Source: Candidatus Woesearchaeota archaeon
GTDB lineage: Archaea > Nanobdellota > Nanobdellia > Woesearchaeales > ARS49
NCBI GenBank assembly: GCA_016203265.1
Contig: JACQNB010000039.1
Span: 1-6,613, forward strand
Reading direction: 5' to 3'
Length of the DNA stretch: 6,613 nucleotides
This document shows positions 1 to 5,685 of this stretch, piece by piece. The notes beneath the pieces are model-generated. The model was not told the DNA's origin. It was given only the letters and a program-made list of their open reading frames with translations, and did no database searches. How positions within the stretch are numbered: the stretch's first letter is position 1; every line of letters starts with the position of its first letter. The position numbers were made by a program, and so were the translations under genes.

Positions 1-130
1 GATACACGGGTTGCGAAAGCGCAGTAACCTGACCCATCTTGACATAGTGTTTGCCCAACAGAATCGTGCCGGTCAAGCCGAACTTCTGCTTGTCCTTCTC
101 GTCCCGGCCCAGAATGATTTCGTACGCCAT
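1..130 (-). CDS. HerA-like/DUF87 ATPase, N-terminal fragment (partial)
   Basis: A minus-strand reading frame opens with ATG at 130 and runs off the left edge after 43 codons without a stop. The protein begins MAYEIILGRDEKDKQKFG and continues with GTILLGKHYVKMGQ. This resembles the N-terminal beta-barrel (HAS-barrel-like) segment of archaeal HerA/DUF87 ATPases, in which a 'GKHYVKMG' type strand precedes the Walker A region. The Walker motifs, expected further downstream, lie outside the window, so ATPase activity cannot be confirmed here. HerA-type proteins are hexameric DNA translocases, often linked to end resection with NurA, but many DUF87 paralogues have no known role. The gene lies 38 nt after the HAD phosphatase on the same strand and has its own TATA-like element. 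GAGG directly abuts the start codon, which is too close for a normal Shine-Dalgarno. The family call rests on recognising the N-terminus only. Confidence 0.65.
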   Translation of the reverse strand, partial: MAYEIILGRDEKDKQKFGLTGTILLGKHYVKMGQVTALSQPVY

Positions 131-157
131 CCTCTTTTCAGAGACGCATCATTTTGA

Positions 158-166
158 GTATAAAAG
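158..166 (-). promoter_or_regulatory. TATA-like element for the HerA-like gene
   Basis: The minus strand reads CTTTTATAC just downstream of the phosphatase stop codon. Its centre is about 32 nt before the ATG at 130. With the usual archaeal TATA-to-start distance of about 26 nt, transcription would begin near 136, giving a leader of only a few bases. This suggests the ATPase gene can be transcribed on its own, possibly leaderless, as well as by read-through. Confidence 0.4.
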
Positions 167-168
167 CG

Positions 169-804
169 TTAGTGTTGGCCCGCAATCCAGTGCGCCGCGT
201 CCAAGAAGTCCTTCGCGATGTACACGCGATGTCCGTGCTTCTTCTGCAGGTCTTTCGCCGGAGCCAAGTGCTTGGCTTCGAGCAAGCTCTCGATAAAAAT
301 ACCTTTGCCGCCTGCGTTGATGCCGGTTTCAGGATCCGTATGACGGTCGCCAATCATGTAGACGTCGCACTCCTGCAGCGGCAGGTCAAAGCACTCCCGG
401 GCAGCCTTTTCCAGCAGCCCGATGCCGGGCTTCCAGTCCGGACATTCCCTGATGTAGCGCGTATCAATGAACGCGCCTTCCTTGACATATCGTTCGGCGT
501 ACGCCGGAGGCGCGTGTTCGCAAGAATAGATTTTTTGCAATCCGACGCCGTGCTTTCGCAACAACGCATTGACGTGCGCGTTGAATTGCGTCGTCTGCTC
601 AAGCGTGACCTTGCCGCGTGCCGGACCGGACTGGTTCGTCACCATCACCAAGGCAACGTTATCGAGCGTCTTCAGAAGCTTTAATCCTTCGACAACACCC
701 GGCATGAGCTTGGCGGTTTCATTCGGCCACTTGCTGCCCGGAAACTCACCATCGTTCTCGATCAATGTGCCGTCACGATCAATGCCGATGAGGAGGGGTT
801 TCAT
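169..804 (-). CDS. HAD-IIIA family phosphatase, GmhB/HisB-N-like
   Basis: This 211-residue protein has the full HAD signature. Motif I is DRDGTL, with nucleophile D9 and acid/base D11. Motif II is VTNQSG, around T56. K125 in the WKPG segment is motif III. GDRHTD holds motif IV (D153 and D157). The order and the Cys/His loop (C95-x-H97, then C121) fit subfamily IIIA, which includes D,D-heptose 1,7-bisphosphate phosphatase (GmhB) and the histidinol-phosphatase domain of HisB. It is slightly longer than typical GmhB (about 190 residues). The usual fourth zinc ligand is missing: CxC becomes C121-x-D123, and the loop between the ligand pairs is longer. A cytoplasmic sugar-phosphate or histidinol-phosphate phosphatase is likely, but the substrate cannot be read from sequence. 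The ATG overlaps the upstream membrane-protein stop codon (ATGA), which fixes the start and suggests translational coupling. Confidence 0.85.
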   Translation of the reverse strand: MKPLLIGIDRDGTLIENDGEFPGSKWPNETAKLMPGVVEGLKLLKTLDNVALVMVTNQSGPARGKVTLEQTTQFNAHVNALLRKHGVGLQKIYSCEHAPPAYAERYVKEGAFIDTRYIRECPDWKPGIGLLEKAARECFDLPLQECDVYMIGDRHTDPETGINAGGKGIFIESLLEAKHLAPAKDLQKKHGHRVYIAKDFLDAAHWIAGQH

Positions 805-1058
805 TTCGCAGATTCATCAATTTCTACGTTGGAATCGCGCTGACGGTTCATCGGGTCGTATTTGTAGGCGCCTTGCGAATCGATTATTCGCATATACCTG
901 AGTTGCGATTCCTTGAGCTTCTGGTCCATCAATGCTTGTTCATACCCCGACTGAAAGCCGTGCGCACCAGAGATATAGCCTGCTGCTATGGTCGCGCCGC
1001 TAAGGACAAAAGTCCAGACAATCTCGCTCAAGCAACCTCTGCGTTTGTCTTTGTCCAT
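801..1058 (-). CDS. Small single-pass membrane protein, unknown function
   Basis: I do not recognise this 85-residue protein. It has a basic N-terminus (MDKDKRRGC), then one hydrophobic, glycine-rich segment at about residues 11-33 that is likely to span the membrane. A polar, partly helical stretch follows (about 38-62), then an acidic, charged tail. The positive-inside rule suggests a cytoplasmic N-terminus and an exposed C-terminal part. Glycines at 21, 27, 31, 34 and 38 could support helix packing. I chose the ATG at 1058, one base after the dnaG stop (TAA-G-ATG). An in-frame GTG at 1073 would add five residues and overlap dnaG. The stop overlaps the phosphatase start by four bases. This tight placement between two conserved genes argues that it is real. 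A cleaved signal peptide is possible but no clear cleavage site is visible. Confidence 0.7.
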   Translation of the reverse strand: MDKDKRRGCLSEIVWTFVLSGATIAAGYISGAHGFQSGYEQALMDQKLKESQLRYMRIIDSQGAYKYDPMNRQRDSNVEIDESAK

Positions 1059-1059
1059 C

Positions 1060-2352
1060 TTACAGTTCCGCACTCGTAATAATGTTCAACCGTGCATCCT
1101 TGACCTTGGAGTCCATGCCGATCAAGTGCTTGACGTTCGCGCGTTCGGCAGCAGACACCAAGTCTTGGTCGATGCTTTCGTCCAGCACAACGGCGTAGAT
1201 GCCGGAGTTCAGGCTGGAAAGCGTGCTCGTGAGCTCTGCCAAAGGCACCTTGCCCAAGACTGCCAACTTCTCGTCAAGCAAGCAGGCTCCGCGAGTGCCA
1301 ATCAAGTCGGTCAAGACCGATTCGAACTTTGCCTTTTCAGCCGGAGACGGCATTTTCTTGCCGAGCGGTGCCGTGTTCATCGGAGCAACCGGCGGGCCCA
1401 TCGGTCGCGGCGCCATCGGCGGACGCATACCCGGTCGAACAGGGTTCATCGGGCGTTGCGGCGCCATGGCCGCGCGGTTCGCGATCATCGGCTTGCGAAT
1501 GGACTGCGACGTGTCGACGCTCGCGAGTTCAAGCTTCGCTTGCTCGGCCGTGATTCTCGAACGCAATGCCTTGTGGATTTCCTTCTTCGTGAGCTCTTCC
1601 ACTTCCTTGCCGTCAGGAGCCTTCGTGACGAAGTCGATTTCGGCCACTGCAAGGACTTCCTTCAGGATCAGGTTGCCTCCTCGGTCGCCGTCAACAAAGA
1701 CGATGACATCCTTCTTCAATGAGAGTTCCGCGATCGTGGGCGGCACTTGCGTGCCGTTCATCGCGATGACGTTCTTGAATCCGTACTTCAACAGGTTCAC
1801 GACGTCAGCCCTACCTTCAACCACGATGACTTCCTCGGATTCCTCGATGCCCGGACCCGCAGGCAATCTATCGCGGCCATATTCCACGACTTCCTGCACG
1901 CGCACGGAACTGATGACCTCTTCGGTCAACTCGGTGCTGTCCGGACTGCCGGTGTCGAGCATGTTGCGCAAGATTTCCTTGGCGCGATCGATGACGAACT
2001 GGCGCTTGCTGATCCTGACGTCCTCGACGTTCGTGACCCTGACTTTCGCGTTGCACGGACCGATGCGCTGGATGATTTCCAACGCGGCCGCGATGACGGC
2101 AGTCTCTGCCTTGTCCAACGAGGATGGAATGACGATCGTGCCGGTGCTTTTGCCGCCACGCGTGTCGAGATTGACTTCGATTCTGCCGATCCTTCCGGAA
2201 CGCTGCAATTCTCGCAATTCAAGATCTTCACCAAGCAACCCTTCGGTCTGGCCGAAAATGGCCCCGATGACGTCAGGTCGGTCGACGACCCCTTCAATTT
2301 CGATCGTTGAGTTAACGATGTATTTTGATGCGACTGGACTGATTTTTCCCAT
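1060..2352 (-). CDS. dnaG: Archaeal DnaG primase-family protein (TOPRIM)
   Basis: This 430-residue protein matches archaeal DnaG. The N-terminal domain leads into a TOPRIM domain at about residues 172-260. The conserved Glu is E179 in VVEGRADV, and the acidic pair is D221/D223 in VFVDGDRGG. An APDGKEVEELTKKEI segment typical of the family follows. A Pro/Met/Arg-rich linker (about 288-332) joins this core to a small C-terminal domain (about 335-430). Archaeal DnaG has RNA-primase activity in vitro and is also a stable part of the exosome, bound through Csl4, so it may act in replication, RNA decay or both. A TTG 12 nt upstream is in frame, but it lies next to a GGAGG Shine-Dalgarno placed 5 nt before the ATG at 2352, so the ATG is the likely start. 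It heads the leftward gene block. Confidence 0.95.
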   Translation of the reverse strand: MGKISPVASKYIVNSTIEIEGVVDRPDVIGAIFGQTEGLLGEDLELRELQRSGRIGRIEVNLDTRGGKSTGTIVIPSSLDKAETAVIAAALEIIQRIGPCNAKVRVTNVEDVRISKRQFVIDRAKEILRNMLDTGSPDSTELTEEVISSVRVQEVVEYGRDRLPAGPGIEESEEVIVVEGRADVVNLLKYGFKNVIAMNGTQVPPTIAELSLKKDVIVFVDGDRGGNLILKEVLAVAEIDFVTKAPDGKEVEELTKKEIHKALRSRITAEQAKLELASVDTSQSIRKPMIANRAAMAPQRPMNPVRPGMRPPMAPRPMGPPVAPMNTAPLGKKMPSPAEKAKFESVLTDLIGTRGACLLDEKLAVLGKVPLAELTSTLSSLNSGIYAVVLDESIDQDLVSAAERANVKHLIGMDSKVKDARLNIITSAEL

Positions 2353-2357
2353 GGTTG

Positions 2358-2362
2358 CCTCC
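2358..2362 (-). promoter_or_regulatory. Ribosome binding site of dnaG
   Basis: The minus strand reads GGAGG, then five bases, then the ATG at 2352. It is a clear Shine-Dalgarno and decides the start against the in-frame TTG at 2364. It is the only strong one I see in the window, and shows that dnaG is translated from a leadered mRNA. Confidence 0.75.
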
Positions 2363-2462
2363 AACGTGAGAACAAAGCGCTATCTCATTCGAACCCGATT
2401 TGATGATGGGATGAACGTGATGAACAACATTGTCTCCTGGCTAAGAACAAGCTCGCAACTCG

Positions 2463-2475
2463 CCTTTGAAAAGGC
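2463..2475. repeat. Short palindromic motif, copy 1
   Basis: The sequence CCTTTGAAAAGGC is an interrupted palindrome. With the preceding G it forms a six-base inverted repeat (GCCTTT/AAAGGC). It matches copy 2 at 2755-2767 in 12 of 13 positions. Both copies lie in the same divergent spacer, which is consistent with a regulator binding site but does not prove it. Confidence 0.4.
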
Positions 2476-2676
2476 ACCATTTGGCTTCCGCCGTGAATCT
2501 GATGAGCTGAAATACTTGTTCTGCCGTGATACTCTCTGATTATGAAATTGGTGCCTGCAACACTAACTCCCACGTTCAGTGCTGGATTTCATCGTATGCT
2601 CCCGTGAGTACCTTGGTGGCAGGCTGTGATGGACATACGTGTTTTCCCCTCTCACTGCTTGCGCTCGAAGGCAGCA

Positions 2677-2705
2677 GTATATCCACCGTTCTCGAGTGGA
2701 TGTAT
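2677..2705. repeat. Inverted repeat upstream of the rio1 promoter
   Basis: ATCCAC (2681-2686) and GTGGAT (2696-2701) face each other across a nine-base loop. Up to four further pairs, two of them G-U, are possible if the plus strand is transcribed. It sits just upstream of the two TATA elements, so a role as a DNA operator is more plausible than a terminator. There is no T-run after it. Confidence 0.3.
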
Positions 2706-2712
2706 AGTCTGC

Positions 2713-2722
2713 AGTATATAAA
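2713..2722 (-). promoter_or_regulatory. Candidate TATA box facing dnaG (also readable towards rio1)
   Basis: The minus strand reads TTTATATACT, a good match to the archaeal TATA consensus. It would place a start near 2690 and give dnaG a leader of roughly 340 nt. On the plus strand the same bases read AGTATATAAA and could equally serve rio1 with a leader of about 40 nt. Direction cannot be settled from sequence. Confidence 0.35.
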
Positions 2723-2734
2723 TGTTGTGATGAC

Positions 2735-2742
2735 TATATAAA
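2735..2742 (+). promoter_or_regulatory. TATA box of the rio1-top6 block
   Basis: TATATAAA lies about 48 nt before the rio1 ATG at 2787. At the usual spacing, transcription would begin near 2762-2766, giving a leader of about 20-25 nt. That leader contains no Shine-Dalgarno. It is the best-placed promoter for the rightward block. Confidence 0.55.
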
Positions 2743-2754
2743 GGGCTTCACGAA

Positions 2755-2767
2755 CCTTTAAAAAGGC
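2755..2767. repeat. Short palindromic motif, copy 2
   Basis: CCTTTAAAAAGGC repeats copy 1 with one change. It is nested in a longer dyad, AAAGGGC (2740-2746) against GCCCTTT (2766-2772). The motif overlaps the predicted transcription start of rio1, so a protein bound here could block initiation. Confidence 0.4.
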
Positions 2768-2786
2768 CCTTTTCGACCTCTCCTGC

Positions 2787-3497
2787 ATGTCCCGCATGGC
2801 CACGAAGCACAAGGAAGCCTGGAAGACCTTTGCGCAGGTCTTTGACCGGTTCACCGAGCTGGCCATCCACAAGCTCATCAGCAAAGGGGTCATTGACGGA
2901 CTCATGGGCCACGCCAGCATCGGCAAGGAAGCCAACGTGTTTCTGGCGCAGGCAAAAGACCGCACGGTCATCGTCAAAATCTACCGTTTAAGCACCTGCG
3001 ACTTCACGCGCATGTACACGTTCATCCGTACTGATCCAAGGTTTCCCAAACTCAACCGTCAGCGCAGAAAAGTCGTGTTTGCGTGGGCACAGCGCGAATT
3101 CAGAAACCTGATGAAGGCACGAGAAGCCGGCGTACGCGTTCCCACGCCCATCACGCACATCAATAACATCTTGGTGATGGATTTGGTCGGGGATGCCATG
3201 CCCGCGGCCAAAGCCAAAGACCAACTTCCGCAAAAACCGGATGCATTCATCGCCGACATCATCGGTCAGATGCGCAAGCTTTACAAAGCCGGGCTCGTGC
3301 ACGGTGACTTAAGTCCCTATAACATCCTGAACCAGCACGAAAAACCCGTCATCATCGACATGAGCCAATCCACGACGCCGGAAGACCCGAACGCCAAGGA
3401 ATTCCTCGAACGCGACGCCAAAAACATCGCGGCATTCGCCAAAAAAATCGGCGTCGAGGTCACGGCTGACGAGATTTTGCAAAAAGTAAAGGCTTAA
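2787..3497 (+). CDS. rio1: RIO1-family serine protein kinase/ATPase
   Basis: This 236-residue protein has the whole RIO kinase fold. A flexible P-loop, ASIGKEANVF (43-52), precedes the ATP-contacting lysine K64 in VIVKIYR. The catalytic loop is VHGDLSPYNIL, with D174 and N179. The metal-binding motif IDMSQS holds D191. The 'SxGKEANV' loop, the W-A-Q-R-E-F-R-N helix (about 100-107) and a tail after IDMSQ matching Rio1 (DPNAKEFLERD) point to Rio1 rather than Rio2, and there is no N-terminal winged-helix domain. Rio1 acts in late maturation of the small ribosomal subunit, probably as an ATPase switch. A second ATG lies three codons downstream and cannot be excluded, as neither start has a Shine-Dalgarno. 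The KH gene follows after two bases. Its RNA-binding product acts in the same process. Confidence 0.93.
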   Translation: MSRMATKHKEAWKTFAQVFDRFTELAIHKLISKGVIDGLMGHASIGKEANVFLAQAKDRTVIVKIYRLSTCDFTRMYTFIRTDPRFPKLNRQRRKVVFAWAQREFRNLMKAREAGVRVPTPITHINNILVMDLVGDAMPAAKAKDQLPQKPDAFIADIIGQMRKLYKAGLVHGDLSPYNILNQHEKPVIIDMSQSTTPEDPNAKEFLERDAKNIAAFAKKIGVEVTADEILQKVKA

Positions 3498-3499
3498 AA

Positions 3500-4060
3500 A
3501 TGACCGCACAACGCACGGATGAGTTCGCCTACACGCTTCGCATTCCGAAGGACCGCATCGCGGTGCTCATCGGCGCCAAGGGCGTGGAAAAACGCGAACT
3601 CGAAAAGGCAACCTCGGCATCCATCGAGATCGACTCAAAAGAAGGAGTGGTCACGCTCACCGGCACGGACGCATTGAACCTGTACCTGTGCCGCGAAATC
3701 GTGCTCGCCATCGGCCGAGGATTCAGTCCCGAGCTCGCGAAACTCCTGCTCAAGCCGGACTACGGCATCGAGCTCCTCAACGTCAACGATTATGCCAAGA
3801 CCGACCGCGACTCCATCAGACTCAAAGGAAGGGTCATCGGCGAAGGCGGCAAATCCCGAAGAACCATCGAAGAGCTCACCGGCGTGCACATCGGAGTGTA
3901 CGGCAAGACCGTGGGCCTCATCGGCGAACTCGAGACGCTGCCATTGGCGAGAAAGGCCATCGAAAGCCTGCTGTCGGGCCAGCCGCACGCCAGCGTGTAC
4001 AAATGGCTCGAACAGCGCGGCAAAGAAGTACGAAAACGACAACTGACTGACGCATGGTAA
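3500..4060 (+). CDS. Pno1/Dim2-like KH-domain RNA-binding protein
   Basis: This 186-residue protein carries two KH-type domains. The first, at about residues 10-80, has the GxxG loop G25-A-K-G28 and an N-terminal [15 protein letters not shown] strand-turn typical of the family. The second, at about 90-160, has the loop G114-E-G-G117 in [18 protein letters not shown]. Length and layout match the archaeal relatives of eukaryotic Pno1/Dim2, which bind the 3' end region of 16S/18S rRNA during small-subunit assembly and partner with the Nob1 nuclease. Archaeal members also contact translation initiation factor aIF2alpha. The start is the ATG two bases after the rio1 stop. The stop codon overlaps the top6B start by seven bases (ATGGTAA). 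The C-terminus is basic and helical (about 166-186). The pairing with rio1 supports a shared role in ribosome maturation. Confidence 0.9.
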   Translation: MTAQRTDEFAYTLRIPKDRIAVLIGAKGVEKRELEKATSASIEIDSKEGVVTLTGTDALNLYLCREIVLAIGRGFSPELAKLLLKPDYGIELLNVNDYAKTDRDSIRLKGRVIGEGGKSRRTIEELTGVHIGVYGKTVGLIGELETLPLARKAIESLLSGQPHASVYKWLEQRGKEVRKRQLTDAW

Positions 4061-5685
4061 GCCCGATAGCCGAAAAATTGGCGGAAAAGCAGCGTGACGT
4101 CTCAGTCGCAGAATTCTTCGAACGCAACCGACACCTGCTCGGCTTCGACAACAAGCGCAAAGCGCTCTTGACGGTCGTCAAGGAAGCCGTCGACAACGCG
4201 CTCGACGCGTGCGAAGAAGCGCGCATCCTTCCTGAAATCGCGGTCGAAATCGTTGAAATGGGCAATGACCGTTTCCGCGTCACGGTCGAGGACAACGGAC
4301 CGGGCATCGTGCGCAAGCAAATCCCGAACATCTTCGCCAAACTTTTGTACGGCTCCAAATTCCACTCCATGAAGCAAGCCCGCGGCCAGCAAGGCATCGG
4401 CATTTCTGCTGCCGTGCTGTATGCGCAAATGACCACGGGACGTCCCGCGAGAATCAAGTCGCGCATCGATGAAAAACATCCCGCGCACTATTTTGAGCTG
4501 ATGCTCAACACGCAAAAGAACGAGCCAGAAATCCTCAAGGATGAGGAGATCCAGTGGAAAAAAGAGCGCGGCACGCGAATCGAGATGGATATCGAGGCCA
4601 CGTACCAAAAGGGAGACCAGAGCGTCGACGCCTACATCAAAGGCACGGCCATCGTGAACCCGCACGCCACCTTCATCTACACGACGCCGAAAGCAGAACA
4701 ATTGATTTTCGCGCGCGCCGTCGAAAAGTTACCGAAGGAACCGCAGGAAATCAAGCCCCATCCGTACGGCGTCGAGCTCGGCATGATGCTCAAGATGATT
4801 AAGGCGACCGAAAGCAGGACCATGCAGAGCTTCCTGACAAACGAATTTTCTCGTGTTGGTCCGGGCACGGCAAAGGAAATCTGCGAAAAGGCGAGCATCT
4901 CGCCGAGCGAAAAGCCTGGCAATTTGCAGCTTGCCAACATCGAAAAACTGATGCAAGCCATCAAGGACACCAAAATCATCTCTCCGCCGACCGACTGCAT
5001 CGTGCCTATCGGCGAAGAACTGCTCGAAAAAGGCCTGAAGAAGGAAGTCGCGGCAGAATTCTACACGTCCATCACTCGCTCGCCTGAAATCTATCGCGGC
5101 ATCCCGTTTGTCGTTGAGGTCGCGGTGGCGTACGGCGGTCAACAACCCTCGGACGAACAAGTGCGCCTGATGCGATTCGCAAACCGAGTCCCGCTCCTCT
5201 ATCAACAATCAGCGTGCGCAGCCACCAAGAGCGTCATCCAGACCAACTGGAAGCCCTATGGCATGCAGCAAAGCGGCGGAGCGTTGCCCAACGGCCCGTT
5301 GACCGTCGCCATCCACTTGGCGAGCGTCTGGCCGCCGTTTACCTCCGAGGCCAAAGAAGCCATCGCGCACTATCCTGAAATCATCAAGGAAATCAAGCTC
5401 GCCATCCAAGAGGTCGGCCGCAGACTGGGCGCGTACGTCAACAAAAAGCGCCGCGTTGGTTTGGAACGGGAGCGCGTCAACATCTTCGAACGCTACATTC
5501 CTGAGGTCGCGGACACGATTGCCGAGCTTGCAGGCATTTCAAAAGGCAAAATCCAGACAGAACTCGAGAAAATGCTTGCCAAGAACAAGGATTTCATCAT
5601 CAGCAACACCGCAAAAGTGGAAGCGCTCGATGAGTCAGAACCTGAAAGCAAGATCAAGATGCGCGTCAAGGAGGACGAAGAATGA
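4054..5685 (+). CDS. top6B: DNA topoisomerase VI subunit B
   Basis: This 543-residue protein is the ATPase subunit of the type IIB topoisomerase. The GHKL (Bergerat) fold shows the N-box [14 protein letters not shown] (catalytic E44, Mg-binding N48), the G1 box EDNGPGI (79-85) and the G2 box GQQGIGIS (111-118). A helix-two-turn-helix domain follows (about 255-310, including [18 protein letters not shown]). The transducer domain (about 315-480) carries the probable switch lysine K400 in NWKPYG, which contacts the ATP gamma-phosphate in this family. The last 60 residues are charged, with an acidic end. Length is close to the Sulfolobus protein (about 530). ATP-driven dimerisation of B opens and closes the A2B2 enzyme during strand passage, relaxing and decatenating DNA. 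The ATG at 4054 overlaps the KH stop, and the TGA overlaps the top6A ATG (ATGA), which suggests coupled synthesis of the two subunits. Confidence 0.97.
   Translation: MVSPIAEKLAEKQRDVSVAEFFERNRHLLGFDNKRKALLTVVKEAVDNALDACEEARILPEIAVEIVEMGNDRFRVTVEDNGPGIVRKQIPNIFAKLLYGSKFHSMKQARGQQGIGISAAVLYAQMTTGRPARIKSRIDEKHPAHYFELMLNTQKNEPEILKDEEIQWKKERGTRIEMDIEATYQKGDQSVDAYIKGTAIVNPHATFIYTTPKAEQLIFARAVEKLPKEPQEIKPHPYGVELGMMLKMIKATESRTMQSFLTNEFSRVGPGTAKEICEKASISPSEKPGNLQLANIEKLMQAIKDTKIISPPTDCIVPIGEELLEKGLKKEVAAEFYTSITRSPEIYRGIPFVVEVAVAYGGQQPSDEQVRLMRFANRVPLLYQQSACAATKSVIQTNWKPYGMQQSGGALPNGPLTVAIHLASVWPPFTSEAKEAIAHYPEIIKEIKLAIQEVGRRLGAYVNKKRRVGLERERVNIFERYIPEVADTIAELAGISKGKIQTELEKMLAKNKDFIISNTAKVEALDESEPESKIKMRVKEDEE

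Larger units (their letters stand above)
2363..2786. other. Divergent intergenic spacer between dnaG and rio1
   Basis: About 425 bases separate the two divergent gene blocks. Short frames here (such as 2385-2573 minus and 2526-2741 plus) have no ribosome site, no recognisable domain and odd composition, so I do not call them genes. No tRNA or clear C/D RNA is present. The half nearest rio1 is richer in A+T and holds two TATATAAA elements, a hairpin-forming dyad and one of two near-identical short palindromes. The half nearest dnaG holds the other palindrome and no convincing TATA box. The dnaG leader may therefore be long. Confidence 0.6.

Noticed and set aside
154..684. 176-codon plus-strand frame antisense to the HAD phosphatase
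   Set aside because: It is a shadow of the phosphatase gene, whose catalytic motifs are intact in order on the other strand.
2387..2396. GGGTTCGAAT on the minus strand, like a tRNA T-loop
   Set aside because: The bases after the loop cannot pair with those before it, the conserved C after the loop is G, and no acceptor or anticodon stem surrounds it.
2417..2510. C/D-box-like elements (GTGATGA, TGATGA, CTGA) suggesting a guide RNA
   Set aside because: Spacing is wrong: the inner C'-like and D-like boxes are one base apart, no proper D' box is seen, and no terminal stem is present.
1199..2539. A 446-codon open frame on the plus strand, antisense to dnaG
   Set aside because: It mirrors the GC-rich codons of dnaG, is rich in Ser/Thr/Arg without domain structure, and the opposite strand encodes an unmistakable DnaG with a Shine-Dalgarno.
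2385..2573. 62-codon minus-strand frame upstream of dnaG
   Set aside because: It starts with GTG, has no ribosome site, and its Ser/Arg/His-rich sequence shows no domain or hydrophobic pattern.
2526..2741. 71-codon plus-strand frame before rio1
   Set aside because: It runs through the dyad and both TATA elements and has no ribosome site, so it is more likely spacer than gene.
2740..2772. AAAGGGC/GCCCTTT inverted repeat followed by T's as a terminator
   Set aside because: It lies upstream of rio1, overlaps the predicted transcription start, has a 19-base loop and only a short T-run, and no plus-strand gene ends there.
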